A stretch of DNA of 64,000 bases, taken from NCBI GenBank assembly GCA_947475245.1, contig CANJLW010000022.1, forward strand, positions 1 to 64,000, given 5' to 3'. Below, one piece after another: positions 7,972-17,907 of this stretch (within the stretch, counting starts at the first letter, position 1; each line of letters starts with the position of its first letter). The notes beneath the pieces are model-generated. The model was not told the origin of the DNA, ran no database searches, and saw only the letters and a program-made list of their open reading frames with translations. The stretch comes from Acetobacteraceae bacterium. Lineage in GTDB: Bacteria > Pseudomonadota > Alphaproteobacteria > Acetobacterales > Acetobacteraceae. The position numbers were made by a program, and so were the translations under genes.

Positions 7972-10655
7972 GCTTCGCCGAACCCTGGGTGCTCGTCGCC
8001 CTGATCCTGTTGCCGATCCTGGCCTGGCTGCTGCGGGTCACCCCGCCCGCGCCCAGACGGGAAGACTTTCCCGCCATCCGCCTGCTCCTGGGGCTGAACG
8101 CGACGGAGGAAACCCCGTCGCGCACACCGTGGTGGCTGCTCGCCCTGCGCATTCTCGCCGCCGGGCTGGTCATCGTCGCCCTGGCGCGCCCGGTGCTGGA
8201 TGCGGCCGTGTCGATGCAGGGCGGCGGACCGGTGCTGCTGGTGATCGATAACGGCTGGGCATCCGCCGCCGATTGGCCGAACCGAGCGCAGGCGGCGGCA
8301 TCCGTGTTGGAACGCGCCGAACGCGCCGGGCGGTCGGTCGCTCTGCTGGCAACCGCCGCCGACGGCTCCGGCGCGCCGGTCGCCGCCACCGTCGCCATGC
8401 CCGCCGCCGATCTGCGCCCGCGCGTTACTGCCCTGCAGCCCCGCCCCTGGCCGCCCGACCGCGCCGCCGCGACGACTGCCCTGACCGCATGGAAGCCGAA
8501 TGGCGGCTCGGTCGCCTATATCGCCGACGGGTTGCTGCACGACGACGCCTTTGACCGCTTCGCCGCCGCGCTGGGCGCGATCGGTCCCGTCGTCGAATTC
8601 TGCTGCGCCGCCGAACCTCAACGCGTGCTTCTGCCGCCCGGCGGCGAAGCCGATCGTCTCGTCGCGCGCGTGGCGCAACCGCCGAGACCCGTGGCGACGG
8701 AAGCCGTGGTCCTCGCCCAAAGCGGCGACGGCCGCACCCTCGGCCGCACCACCGTCGCCTTGCCCGCGAACGCCGCGACCGGTGCCGCCGGGTTGATCCT
8801 GCCGCCGGAGCTGCGCAACCGGCTGACCCGCCTTGTGCTGCAAGGCCCGCCGTCCGCCGCGTCGGTCGTGCTGTTGGACGAGCGCTGGCGGCTGCGCCCC
8901 GTCGGGCTGTTGGCCGGCGATCGCACCGGCGACGACGCGCCCTTTGCCGGGTCGCTGTATTATCTGCGCCGAGCGCTTGGGCCGTTTACGGAGGTGCGCG
9001 GAGGAGATTTGGAGGGGTTGCTGGCGCGCGAATTGTCCGTGCTGGTGCTGGCCGATCGCCCCGTAGCGCCGGGGGCCGAACAGGACGCGCTGCTGGCGTG
9101 GGTGGAAAAAGGCGGGCTGCTGATCCGCTTCGCCGGACCGCGCTCTGCCCGAGAGGTGGGAGCCGATCCCGATCCGCTGCTGCCGGTCAAACTTCTGGCC
9201 GGCGACCGACAACTGGGCGGCGCGCTGTCGTGGAACGAACCGGCGCGTCTGTCCGCCTTTCCGACCGCGACCCCGTTCGACGGTCTGCCCATCGCCGATG
9301 AGGTGCGGATCAACCGGCAGGTGCTGGCCGAACCCACCGCCGACATGGCCGCGCGCACCTGGGCGGCATTAAGCGACGGCACACCCCTGGTAACCCAGGC
9401 ACCGCGCGGCGCGGGGCGCGTCGTGCTGTTCCATGTCACCGCCAATGCCGACTGGTCCCACCTGCCGCTGTCCGGCCTGTTCGTCGACATGCTGCGCCGA
9501 CTGGTGGCGCTGTCGGTCGGCGTCGTCGTCGCCGGTGACGCCACGTTGCTGGCACCGGCGGAAACTCTGGACGGCTTCGGCCTGCTGTCCGCCCCGCCCG
9601 CCGCCGCCACCCCGCTGCCGGCCGAACAGATCGCGCGCACTGCTGCCTCCCCACGCCATCCGCCGGGGCTGTACGGACCGGAAAACGGCCGCAGAGCCTT
9701 GAATCTGGGCGCGGTCCTGCCCGCGCCGCTCCCCGCGCCGACGGTGCCGAACGCGACGATCGAACCGCTGTTCGACTCCGCCCCCGAACAGGCTCTGGGC
9801 CCGCCGCTGCTGGCCGCCGCGGTGCTGCTGTTGGCGTTGGACATGCTGGTGTCGCTGGCGCTGCGCGGGCTGCTGCGCCCCCGGATCGCCGGCCTGGCCT
9901 TGTTACTGGCCGCAAGCCTGGCCCCCGCGCATGCGCAAAGCCCGGAAGTGACCGCCAACCCGGCGCTGTCCACCCGTCTCGGCTATATCGTGTCGGGCGA
10001 CCCGCGCATCGACGGCATCGCCTTGGCCGGGCTGCGCGGGCTGTCGGATTATGTGAACCGCCGCACCTCCGCCGCGCTGTCCGACCCCGACGCCGTCGAC
10101 CCGGATCGCGCCGATCTCAGCGTCTATCCGCTGCTCTACTGGCCGATTGCCGACGACGCCCAACCATTGCCGCCCGCCCGGATCGCCGCGCTGAATACAT
10201 ACATGAGCCGGGGGGGAATCATCCTGATCGACACGCGGGACTCCGGTTCCGGCGCCGGATTTGCCCCGGGCACCGAAGCCGCGCTGCGCCGCGTGTCCCA
10301 GGGCCTCGCCATCCCGCCCTTGGCGCCGTTGGGCACCGATCATGTATTGTCGCGATCTTTCTATCTGCTGAACGACTTCCCCGGACGCTTTACCGGAGAG
10401 CCGGTGTGGGGGCAGCGCGATCAGGATCGCGCGAATGACAGCGTCAGCCCGGTGATTGTCGGCGGTAACGACTGGGCGGCGGCCTGGGCGATCGATGCGT
10501 CCGGCCGCAACCCCTATGCGGTGCTGCCCGGCGGTCAACGCCAGCGCGTTTTGGCCTACCGGTTCGGGGTCAATCTGGTGATGTATGCCCTGACCGGAAA
10601 CTATAAAGGCGATCAGGTCCACGTGCCCGCCATCCTGCAGCGGCTGGGCCAATAG
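7968..10655 (+). CDS. BatA-like N-terminal / DUF4159 membrane protein
   Basis: An 895-residue inner-membrane protein. The N-terminus MSFAEPWVLVALILLPILAW is the aerotolerance/BatA-type membrane entry, with a second helix near 60-80. A large extracytoplasmic region follows, then two hydrophobic segments around 605-650. The last 230 residues form a DUF4159 module (YVNRRTSAAL, LYWPIADDAQ, GIILIDTRDSGSG). The gene overlaps DUF58 by 4 bp (ATGA) and is third in the operon. By family context it should work with the MoxR and VWA partners in the envelope; the exact role is not known. Confidence 0.88.
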   Translation: MSFAEPWVLVALILLPILAWLLRVTPPAPRREDFPAIRLLLGLNATEETPSRTPWWLLALRILAAGLVIVALARPVLDAAVSMQGGGPVLLVIDNGWASAADWPNRAQAAASVLERAERAGRSVALLATAADGSGAPVAATVAMPAADLRPRVTALQPRPWPPDRAAATTALTAWKPNGGSVAYIADGLLHDDAFDRFAAALGAIGPVVEFCCAAEPQRVLLPPGGEADRLVARVAQPPRPVATEAVVLAQSGDGRTLGRTTVALPANAATGAAGLILPPELRNRLTRLVLQGPPSAASVVLLDERWRLRPVGLLAGDRTGDDAPFAGSLYYLRRALGPFTEVRGGDLEGLLARELSVLVLADRPVAPGAEQDALLAWVEKGGLLIRFAGPRSAREVGADPDPLLPVKLLAGDRQLGGALSWNEPARLSAFPTATPFDGLPIADEVRINRQVLAEPTADMAARTWAALSDGTPLVTQAPRGAGRVVLFHVTANADWSHLPLSGLFVDMLRRLVALSVGVVVAGDATLLAPAETLDGFGLLSAPPAAATPLPAEQIARTAASPRHPPGLYGPENGRRALNLGAVLPAPLPAPTVPNATIEPLFDSAPEQALGPPLLAAAVLLLALDMLVSLALRGLLRPRIAGLALLLAASLAPAHAQSPEVTANPALSTRLGYIVSGDPRIDGIALAGLRGLSDYVNRRTSAALSDPDAVDPDRADLSVYPLLYWPIADDAQPLPPARIAALNTYMSRGGIILIDTRDSGSGAGFAPGTEAALRRVSQGLAIPPLAPLGTDHVLSRSFYLLNDFPGRFTGEPVWGQRDQDRANDSVSPVIVGGNDWAAAWAIDASGRNPYAVLPGGQRQRVLAYRFGVNLVMYALTGNYKGDQVHVPAILQRLGQ

Positions 10656-10657
10656 AC

Positions 10658-12760
10658 ATGGACGCCGAACGCGCAATTGCCGCCCTGCGCTTCGATCCGC
10701 TGCTGCCGCTTTGGCTGATCGCCGCGCTGGGCGGCCTCGCGGTCGTCATCGTCGCCATCGGCGTCTGGCGGCGCGGGCGCGGCACCGTCTGGCGCCTGCT
10801 CGCCTTTGCCGTGCTGATCGCCTGGCTGGCCGGCCCGCGGCTGGTACAGGAAACCCGCCGCACCCTGGGCGATATCGGCCTATTGGCGATCGATCGCTCC
10901 GCCTCCATGGCCATCGGCGACCGCGCCGCGCTGGCCGAAACCGCCCGCGCCGCCTTACTCGCCCAGGCGGAGCGGCTGGGCGATCTCGACATGCGCGTGA
11001 TCACTGTGCCGGAAAGCGGCAATGCGGGCACGCGGCTGTTCACCGCCATCGACAAGGCCCTGGCCGACATTCCCCGCGCCCGCCTCGCCGGCGTCATCGC
11101 CATCACCGACGGGCAAGCGCACGACGTCGCCGAAGCCGGACAATCCCTCGGCGCGCCGCTGCACGTCCTGATCCCCGCGCGCGGGGAGGAAACCGACCGC
11201 CGCATCCGCGTCGTGCAGGCACCCGGCTACGGCATCGTCGGCAAATCGGTCACCCTGCGCGTCGCGGTCGACGATCTGGGCGTCACCGCCCGCCCGGGAA
11301 CGGCAACACTGACCACACGGCGGGATGGGGAGCGTCCGATCGTCGAAACCGTGCCGATCGGGCGGGAACATGACATCGAAATCCCCATCCGACGCGCCGG
11401 GCCGACCGTCGTGGAAATCGGCGTGGAGAAGCGCGACGGAGAGGTCTCGATCCTCAACAACCGCGCCGTGGTGGAAATCGTCGGCGTGCGCGACCGGCTG
11501 CGGGTGCTGCTGATCTCCGGTGAGCCTTATCCCGGGGAGCGTACGTGGCGGCGGCTGCTGAAAGCCGATCCGGCGGTCGATCTGGTGCATTTCACGATTC
11601 TTCGCCCGCCGGAAAAAGACGATCTGACGCCGCTGAACGAACTGGCGCTGATCCCCTTTCCGGTGCGGGAGCTGTTTCAGGACAAGATCGGGGAATTCGA
11701 CCTGATCGTGCTGGATCGGTTCCAGAATCGCGGCTTGCTGCCGCTGCCCTATTTCGCCAGCATCGCCAACCGGGTCCGCCAGGGCGGCGCGCTGCTGCTG
11801 AACGTCGGCCCGGAATTCGCCGGGTCCACCAGCCTTGCCGCCACGCCGCTGGGCTCCGTGCTGCCCGCCGCTCCGGCACGGTCCAACGCCGTGATCAACG
11901 AACGCTTCCGCCCCTGGGTCAGCCCGCTTGGCCTGCGTCACCCCGTGACCGAGGGCCTGACGGACGCCAACACGCCCGAAGGGGCGGCGGCCAAGGGGCC
12001 GGGCTGGGGATCGTGGCACCGGCGCATCCAACCCGGGGAGGTGCGCGGCGACGTGCTGCTGCAAAGCCCCGACGCCCAGCCGCTGCTGGCGCTCAGCCGC
12101 GTCGGCAAGGGGCGCGCGGCGCTGCTGCTGTCGGATCAGATCTGGCTGTGGTCGCGCGGCCATGACGGCGGCGGACCGCAGGCCGAATTGCTGCGCCGCA
12201 TCGCGCATTGGCTGATGCAAGAGCCGGAGCTGGAAGAAAACGCCCTGACCGCGCGCGTCACCGACGGACATTTGTCGATCGAACGTCGCTCCTTGGACGC
12301 CGCCGAACCTGGATCGGTCACCGTCACCGATCCCGACGGCATCGCCCAAACCCTGTCGCTGCGTCCGACATCCCCCGGCCGCGGCGTCGCCCAGTCCCCC
12401 GCCGCCACGCCCGGGGTCTGGCGCGTCGACGACGGCGAACGCACCGCCTATGCCGCGGTCGGTTCGGCGAACCCGCTGGAACTCGCCGATCTGCGCGCCA
12501 CCGCCACGGTCCTGACCAAGCGCGCGCGCGACACCGGCGGCGGCATCCACTGGATCGGCACCGCCGCCAACCCGGATATCCCCGAACTGCGCCGTTCCGA
12601 ACCCGGCCGCACCGCGACCGGCGGCAGTTGGATCGGGATGGAGCGCCGCCACGACCACGTCGTGACCGGCATCGCCGCCCTCACCCTCCTCCCCGCCTGG
12701 TTCGCCCTCCCCCTCATGCTCGGCCTTATGCTCCTCGCCTGGCGTCGCGAAGGAACCTGA
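10658..12760 (+). CDS. VWA / glutamine-amidotransferase-like membrane protein
   Basis: A 700-residue protein with two N-terminal membrane helices (about 15-35 and 43-58) and a C-terminal helix near 670-695. Between them lies a VWA-like segment with LLAIDRSASMAIGD (a degenerate MIDAS, DxSxS) and a later region like class I glutamine-amidotransferase folds (LRVLLISGEPYPGERTWRRL, GGALLLNVGPEF), without a clear catalytic triad. It starts 2 bp after the DUF4159 gene and ends the moxR operon. Function is inferred only from context: an envelope-associated partner of MoxR. Confidence 0.85.
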   Translation: MDAERAIAALRFDPLLPLWLIAALGGLAVVIVAIGVWRRGRGTVWRLLAFAVLIAWLAGPRLVQETRRTLGDIGLLAIDRSASMAIGDRAALAETARAALLAQAERLGDLDMRVITVPESGNAGTRLFTAIDKALADIPRARLAGVIAITDGQAHDVAEAGQSLGAPLHVLIPARGEETDRRIRVVQAPGYGIVGKSVTLRVAVDDLGVTARPGTATLTTRRDGERPIVETVPIGREHDIEIPIRRAGPTVVEIGVEKRDGEVSILNNRAVVEIVGVRDRLRVLLISGEPYPGERTWRRLLKADPAVDLVHFTILRPPEKDDLTPLNELALIPFPVRELFQDKIGEFDLIVLDRFQNRGLLPLPYFASIANRVRQGGALLLNVGPEFAGSTSLAATPLGSVLPAAPARSNAVINERFRPWVSPLGLRHPVTEGLTDANTPEGAAAKGPGWGSWHRRIQPGEVRGDVLLQSPDAQPLLALSRVGKGRAALLLSDQIWLWSRGHDGGGPQAELLRRIAHWLMQEPELEENALTARVTDGHLSIERRSLDAAEPGSVTVTDPDGIAQTLSLRPTSPGRGVAQSPAATPGVWRVDDGERTAYAAVGSANPLELADLRATATVLTKRARDTGGGIHWIGTAANPDIPELRRSEPGRTATGGSWIGMERRHDHVVTGIAALTLLPAWFALPLMLGLMLLAWRREGT

Positions 12761-12836
12761 CACACAAAGGTCCGGCGTTTACCTCACGTTAATCTTTTTA
12801 GCTGAAGCTTCCCGTATTCAACTGGAGGCCCAGCGT

Positions 12837-14462
12837 ATGCACCCCAAAGAAAGAAAAGAACGCCTCGGCGCCGCGTTACGGTGTCTGAAATCCGGCATCT
12901 GGTTCCGTACGGAGGCCAACTGCCGCGAAATCCTCAAACACCACCCCGACGACACCGAAGCCCTTCTGCTGCTCGGTCTTGGCATCGCCGCCGGCGGCGA
13001 ACCGACCCGCGCCGCGCCGCTGCTGCATCGCGTCGCCAGCGAGCGACCCGATCTCACCCATCCCTGCGAGGAATTCGCTCGTCTGCAACCCGCCGTCGCC
13101 GACGCGCTGGTGCCGGAACTCTATCGCGCCTGCCTCGCGCTCGATCCCCACAGCACCCGTCTGCGCCGCGACTTCGCGCATCTGCTGATCGAACAGGGCG
13201 AAGCGGACGAGGCCGCCGAAATTCTGCTGGGCGCGCTCGACACCGCCGAGGGCCTGAACCTGATGGGCCTCGCCCGCGCCGAACAAGCCCGCTTCGCGGA
13301 GGCCGTCGGCTTCTTTCAGCAATCCGTCGTGCAGGACCCGCAGCCCGCCGGCGCGTGGTCCAACCTCGGCATGATGCTGAAAATCGAGCGCCGCCACGAC
13401 GAAGCGCTGCACGCCTATGACGAAGCCGTGGCGCGGGAGCCGGAGAACCCCCGCATCCGCGTCAATCGCGCCGTCGCGCTGCTGCACGGCGGCCACTGGG
13501 CCGAAGCCTGGCCGGACTATGAATGGCGCCTGCGCCTGCCCGGCCACGAGGGCCTGCCGATCGGGCGGCTGCTGCCCAGCCTGGAAGCCGACGACGATCT
13601 GTTCGGCATGACCGTGCTGGTAACGCACGAGGAAGGCTTCGGCGACACCCTGCAATTCATGCGCTATCTGCCGATGCTGTCAGAGCGCGGCGCGCGCGTC
13701 GTCGTGCGCGTGCCCGATCAACTCGCCCGCATCGCCCGTACGCTGCCCGGCGTCTCCCGCGTGCTGACCAGCGGTCAGGAGACCGAGGACTACGACGTCC
13801 ACTGCCCGTTCTTCAGCCTGCCGCGCGTCTTCGGCACGACATTGGATACCATTCCCGGCACGCCTTACATCAAGGTGGACCCGGAACTGGTCACCCATTG
13901 GCGGTCCGCGATGCCCGAGGGCGCGTTCCATGTCGGATTGGTCTGGGCCGGTCAGGCGCGTCCCTGGCTGCAAGGTTTCTCGACCCTGGATCGCCGGCGC
14001 AGCGTCGGCCTCGCCGCCCTGGCGCCGCTGGCCGGCGTTTCGGGCGCGCGCTTCGTCAGCCTGCAGGCCGGCAATCCGGCCGCCGCCGCGATCGATCCGC
14101 CGCCGGGGCTGACGATCTTCGATCCGATGGACAGCGTGCGCGACTTTGCCGATACCGCCGGCATCATCGCCAATCTCGACGTCGTGGTCAGCGTCGATAC
14201 TTCCGTCGCCCATCTGGCGGGCGCGATGGGCAAGAAGGTGCTGCTGCTGGATCGCTACGACAATTGTTGGCGCTGGCTGCACGACCGCAACGACACCCCG
14301 TGGTATCCGTCGATGACGCTGTTTCGCCAGACGACGCCCGACGATTGGACCGACCCGGTGCATCGCGTCGTCGCCGCGCTTCAGGGCATGGCCGCGTTCA
14401 GGGGTCTGTCTGCAGCGCCGCCCCATCCATCCCGAAGGCCGGCACTCGCAAATGCCGCATGA
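12837..14462 (+). CDS. TPR protein with glycosyltransferase-like C-terminal domain
   Basis: A 541-residue protein. The N-terminal half is built from tetratricopeptide helices (for example AWSNLGMMLKIERRHDEALH and AREPENPRIRVNRAVALL). The C-terminal half resembles the GT9/GT41-like domain often fused to such TPRs: LVTHEEGFGDTLQFMRYLP, HVGLVWAGQ, and VVSVDTSVAHLAGAMGKKV followed by WRWLHDRNDTPWYPS. Family members are annotated as TPR-containing glycosyltransferases, possibly acting on proteins or polysaccharides; the substrate is unknown. A TGGAGG ribosome site precedes the ATG. The 3' end overlaps the convergent phosphodiesterase gene by 65 bp. Confidence 0.85.
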   Translation: MHPKERKERLGAALRCLKSGIWFRTEANCREILKHHPDDTEALLLLGLGIAAGGEPTRAAPLLHRVASERPDLTHPCEEFARLQPAVADALVPELYRACLALDPHSTRLRRDFAHLLIEQGEADEAAEILLGALDTAEGLNLMGLARAEQARFAEAVGFFQQSVVQDPQPAGAWSNLGMMLKIERRHDEALHAYDEAVAREPENPRIRVNRAVALLHGGHWAEAWPDYEWRLRLPGHEGLPIGRLLPSLEADDDLFGMTVLVTHEEGFGDTLQFMRYLPMLSERGARVVVRVPDQLARIARTLPGVSRVLTSGQETEDYDVHCPFFSLPRVFGTTLDTIPGTPYIKVDPELVTHWRSAMPEGAFHVGLVWAGQARPWLQGFSTLDRRRSVGLAALAPLAGVSGARFVSLQAGNPAAAAIDPPPGLTIFDPMDSVRDFADTAGIIANLDVVVSVDTSVAHLAGAMGKKVLLLDRYDNCWRWLHDRNDTPWYPSMTLFRQTTPDDWTDPVHRVVAALQGMAAFRGLSAAPPHPSRRPALANAA

Positions 14463-15672
14463 TCGTCGGCGCCAGATCGACGATGCGCGCCGGCGCCGAG
14501 GACTCGGTGCCGGCGGCGAAGCCCGCCCCGTCGATGGTCAGGAACGGTGCCTGCTCGTAGCGCCCCAACCCGCCGTGCTGCCCAAAGCCCAAACGGTCCG
14601 GCTTGTCCCAGCGCGGCTTCGCGGCCAGCGAGCGGCCGGGGATGCCGAAAGCGTTGACCTCCTCGTCCGACGCCATCGCCACCGCGAAGGCCAACCCGGC
14701 ATGCCGAGCCTGCCCGATTTCCCCCAACGCGTCCGCCGCGAACACCGCGCCCGCCCAGGACTGCGCGCGCAAAAACGTATCGATCGCGGCGCGCCGGGAT
14801 TCCTGCGACGGATGCAGATAGATCAGGCTCGACGTGCCGTTGCCCATGGCGATCACGTCGCCTGAACTCTCGGACTCCTTCAGCCCCGCCGCGATCAATT
14901 CCGCTTCGATATCCACCACCCCGCTGACGGTTTCGTGCCCGTGATCGGACGCCACGATCAGCAGGATATCGTCGCCGAGCGCCCGCTCCCGCGCCACGGC
15001 TTCCATCACCAGCCCCGCGTTCGCGTCGGCCTGACGCAGCACGTCGCGCTGCTCCGGCGACCCGAGCGGGGCGTTGTGCTGGATGTGATCCGGCTCGCCG
15101 CACCACAGGATCGCCAGAGCCGGCCGCCGATGGTGCAGGATTTCATCGACGAAGCGTTCCGTCATCGCCCGGTCACCCGCCGCGTCCAGCCCGACAAGCA
15201 GCGGATCGGCCACCGGCACCCGCCCGGGCCCCAGCGACAGGGCGCGATGATAGACATGGCCGAATCCGTCGGGATCGTGCGCGAAGGCCGCCCCGGGGGA
15301 CACATTGTTGAACAGAATACTGCCGCCATGCGCCGCCAGCCGTTCGGCCAAGGTCGGGGCTGCCAGCGAACACCCGGTCACCGCGCGCTTGTGTTGCAGA
15401 AAATCCGGCCGCCCGACGTCGTGCGCGACCAGCGCTCCGCCTTCCATCAGCGCCACCGCGTTGCCTTGCAAGGTATGCCGAGCGGGGTAGCAGCCGGTGG
15501 CGAAGGTGGCGGACACGGCGCGGGTGGCGGATGGAAACACGCTGCGGAACGCCGAAAACCGCGTGGCATCAGCAGCGAGACGCACCAGGTTCGGCGTGTC
15601 CGCCGGATTGATGAAGTCGCGCCGCAACCCGTCCAGAATAACCGTCACGACCCGCCGCATGGGATGTTCCAT
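14398..15672 (-). CDS. Alkaline-phosphatase-superfamily nucleotide pyrophosphatase/phosphodiesterase
   Basis: A 424-residue member of the type I phosphodiesterase family. The N-terminal metal and nucleophile region reads VTVILDGLRRDF then SVFPSATRAVSATFATGCYP, where a Ser/Thr in the SATRAVSATFATG stretch is the expected nucleophile. Later metal ligands are in LWCGEPDHIQHNA and VASDHGHETVSG. There is no obvious signal peptide, so action is probably cytoplasmic or the start is misjudged. AAGGAG lies upstream of the ATG at 15672. The gene is divergent from hemE. The natural substrate (nucleotide, phosphonate or phospholipid ester) cannot be read from sequence. Confidence 0.85.
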   Translation of the reverse strand: MEHPMRRVVTVILDGLRRDFINPADTPNLVRLAADATRFSAFRSVFPSATRAVSATFATGCYPARHTLQGNAVALMEGGALVAHDVGRPDFLQHKRAVTGCSLAAPTLAERLAAHGGSILFNNVSPGAAFAHDPDGFGHVYHRALSLGPGRVPVADPLLVGLDAAGDRAMTERFVDEILHHRRPALAILWCGEPDHIQHNAPLGSPEQRDVLRQADANAGLVMEAVARERALGDDILLIVASDHGHETVSGVVDIEAELIAAGLKESESSGDVIAMGNGTSSLIYLHPSQESRRAAIDTFLRAQSWAGAVFAADALGEIGQARHAGLAFAVAMASDEEVNAFGIPGRSLAAKPRWDKPDRLGFGQHGGLGRYEQAPFLTIDGAGFAAGTESSAPARIVDLAPTIMRHLRVPAFGMDGAALQTDP

Positions 15673-15744
15673 ATGGGATGCTCCTTGACCGCCGCACTAT
15701 CGGCGCGCCATGGGAGTGTCCTGTCAATCCAGGCGCGGAATTCG

Positions 15745-16791
15745 ATGACCCAACCCACCAAGCCCCTGTTGCGCGTTCTGGCCGGAGAGGCCGTCTGGCC
15801 GCCGCCGATCTGGCTGATGCGTCAGGCCGGGCGCTATTTGCCGGAATACCGCGCCATCCGCGCCACCGTGCCGGACTTCATCGCGCTGTGCACCACCCCG
15901 CATCTGGCGGCGGAGGTCACGTTGCAGCCGATCCGCCGCTTTGGCTTCGACGCGTCGATCCTGTTCAGCGACATTCTGATCCTGCCCTGGGCGCTGGGCC
16001 ATGGGCTGGAGTTTAAGGAAGGCGAAGGCCCGGTGTTGCCGAAACTGCGCACCGCGGCGGAGGTCGACGCGCTCGATCCGCGCCGCGTCGCCGATCGGGT
16101 CGCGCCCGTGATGGAAACCGTGCGCCGGGTCCGCGCCGGGCTGCGCGACGAAGGTTTTGACGCCACCACCCTGATCGGCTTCGCCGGCGCGCCGTTCACC
16201 GTGGCGTGCTACATGGTCGAGGGCGGCGGCTCTCGCGATTTCGCCAACACCCGCGCCATGGCCTATCGCGACCCCGCGCTGTTCGCTCGTCTGATCGACG
16301 TGCTGACCCAGGCATCCATCGAATATTTGTCGGCCCAGGCGGAAGCGGGCGCGGAAGCGCTGATGCTGTTCGACAGTTGGGCCGGCGTGCTGTCGCCGTC
16401 GTTGTTCCAGGCCCATGTGGTAGAGCCGACACGTGTCATCGTCGCGGCGCTCAAACAGCGTTTCCCGCACATCCCCGTCATCGGCTTCCCACGCCTGGCC
16501 GGGGTTCTGCTGGCCGAATACGCCGCCGCCACGGGCGTGCGCGCGGTGGGCATCGACACCGGCATGGACCCGGCCAAGGCCGCCGCGATGGTGCCGGCGG
16601 ATGTCGCGCTGCAAGGTAACCTCGATCCGATGGCCCTGGTCGCCGGCGGGGCGGCCATGGAGCACGAGGCACGATCGATCCTGCAGACCCTGCGCGGGCG
16701 GCCGTTCATCTTCAATCTCGGCCACGGCATCGTGCCGCAAACCCCGCCGGAGCACGTCGGCGCGCTGGTCGATCTGGTGCGCGGCGCTTAG
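15745..16791 (+). CDS. hemE: Uroporphyrinogen decarboxylase
   Basis: Decarboxylates the four acetate side chains of uroporphyrinogen III to coproporphyrinogen III in haem synthesis (cytoplasm). The 348-residue length is normal. Signatures present are PPIWLMRQAGRYLPEYRA near the N-terminus, FSDILILPWALG with the substrate-binding Asp, FAGAPFTVACYMVEGGGS, and LFDSWAGVLSP. A reading frame open from 14935 is a shadow of the divergent phosphodiesterase gene. The real start is ATG 15745, matching the family N-terminus. hemH follows after 21 bp, giving a two-gene haem unit. Confidence 0.97.
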   Translation: MTQPTKPLLRVLAGEAVWPPPIWLMRQAGRYLPEYRAIRATVPDFIALCTTPHLAAEVTLQPIRRFGFDASILFSDILILPWALGHGLEFKEGEGPVLPKLRTAAEVDALDPRRVADRVAPVMETVRRVRAGLRDEGFDATTLIGFAGAPFTVACYMVEGGGSRDFANTRAMAYRDPALFARLIDVLTQASIEYLSAQAEAGAEALMLFDSWAGVLSPSLFQAHVVEPTRVIVAALKQRFPHIPVIGFPRLAGVLLAEYAAATGVRAVGIDTGMDPAKAAAMVPADVALQGNLDPMALVAGGAAMEHEARSILQTLRGRPFIFNLGHGIVPQTPPEHVGALVDLVRGA

Positions 16792-16812
16792 CACACCACC
16801 TATGCACCTCCC

Positions 16813-17907
16813 ATGACCGAGATCAGCACCGTGCAGCATTCCGACCCGACGCCGCCCCGTAAGATCGCCATCGTTCTGTTCAATCTCGGCGGGCCGGATC
16901 GGCCGGAGTCGATCAAGCCGTTTTTGCTCAACCTGTTCTCCGACCCCGCGATCCTGCGGGTGCCCTTCTTCGTGCGCCCGATCCTGGCGCGCATCATCGC
17001 CCGCGCCCGCGTCAAGCCGGCGACCGAGAATTACGCCTTCCTGGGCGGCAAGTCGCCGCTGCTGGAACTGACCGGCGAGCAGGCGGCGGCGCTGGAACAG
17101 GCGTTGCCCGGCATTGACGCGAAATGCTTCATCGCCATGCGCTACTGGCATCCGTTCAGCCTGGAAACCGCCCGCGCGGTCAAAGCCTGGCAACCCGACG
17201 AAGTCGTGCTGCTGCCGCTGTATCCGCAATACTCCACCACGACGACCGGCAGTTCGTTGACCGCCTGGCGCGTCGCGGCCGCCCAGGCCGGGTTGATGGC
17301 GAAAACCACCAGCCTGTGCTGCTACCCAACCGATCCCGCCTATGCCGCCGCGACCGCCGGCCTTGTCCGCGCCGCCTATGACAAGGCCCGCGCCGAACTC
17401 GATCCCGCCATCGGCCTGCGCGTGTTGTTTTCCGCCCACGGCCTGCCGGAAACCATCGTTAAGCGCGGCGATCCCTACCAGGCACAGATCGAACTGACCG
17501 TCGCCGCCGTGCTGCAAGCCTGGGGCGCGCCGGACCTCGACAGCACCATCTGCTATCAATCCCGCGCCACCCCGCAAAAATGGATCGGCCCCAGCACGGA
17601 CGAGGAAGTGGAGCGCGCCGGACGCGACAAGGTCGCCGTGCTCGTCGTGCCCATCGCCTTTGTGTCGGAGCATTCCGAGACCCTGGTCGAACTGGATATC
17701 GAATACCGCCACCTCGCGGAGAAAGCCGGCGTTCCCGGCTATTACCGCGTGCCGACGCAGAACACCGATCCCGCCTTCATCGCCGCCCTGGCCGATCTGG
17801 TGTTCGGCGCACTGCGCGACGGCCCCGGCCTGTGCAGCCATCGTGGCAAGCACCGAGTCTGCGCCGCCGATCGGCTGGATTGCCCCTTCGCGCTTCAGGC
17901 GGGTTGA
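16813..17907 (+). CDS. hemH: Ferrochelatase
   Basis: Inserts Fe2+ into protoporphyrin IX, the last step of protohaem synthesis, at the membrane surface. The 364-residue protein carries IAIVLFNLGGPDRPE at the start, MRYWHPFS, LPLYPQYSTTTTGS, and the catalytic-His signature LFSAHGLPETIVKRGDPY. CYQSRATPQKWIGPS and FVSEHSETLVELDIEY complete the family set. It lies 21 bp after hemE and is presumably co-transcribed. Its 3' end overlaps the convergent sulfotransferase gene by 13 bp. All motifs are intact. Confidence 0.97.
   Translation: MTEISTVQHSDPTPPRKIAIVLFNLGGPDRPESIKPFLLNLFSDPAILRVPFFVRPILARIIARARVKPATENYAFLGGKSPLLELTGEQAAALEQALPGIDAKCFIAMRYWHPFSLETARAVKAWQPDEVVLLPLYPQYSTTTTGSSLTAWRVAAAQAGLMAKTTSLCCYPTDPAYAAATAGLVRAAYDKARAELDPAIGLRVLFSAHGLPETIVKRGDPYQAQIELTVAAVLQAWGAPDLDSTICYQSRATPQKWIGPSTDEEVERAGRDKVAVLVVPIAFVSEHSETLVELDIEYRHLAEKAGVPGYYRVPTQNTDPAFIAALADLVFGALRDGPGLCSHRGKHRVCAADRLDCPFALQAG

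Noticed and set aside
14935-15744. Plus-strand extension upstream of hemE
   Set aside because: It is the reverse-strand shadow of the phosphodiesterase gene, and HemE homology begins at 15745.
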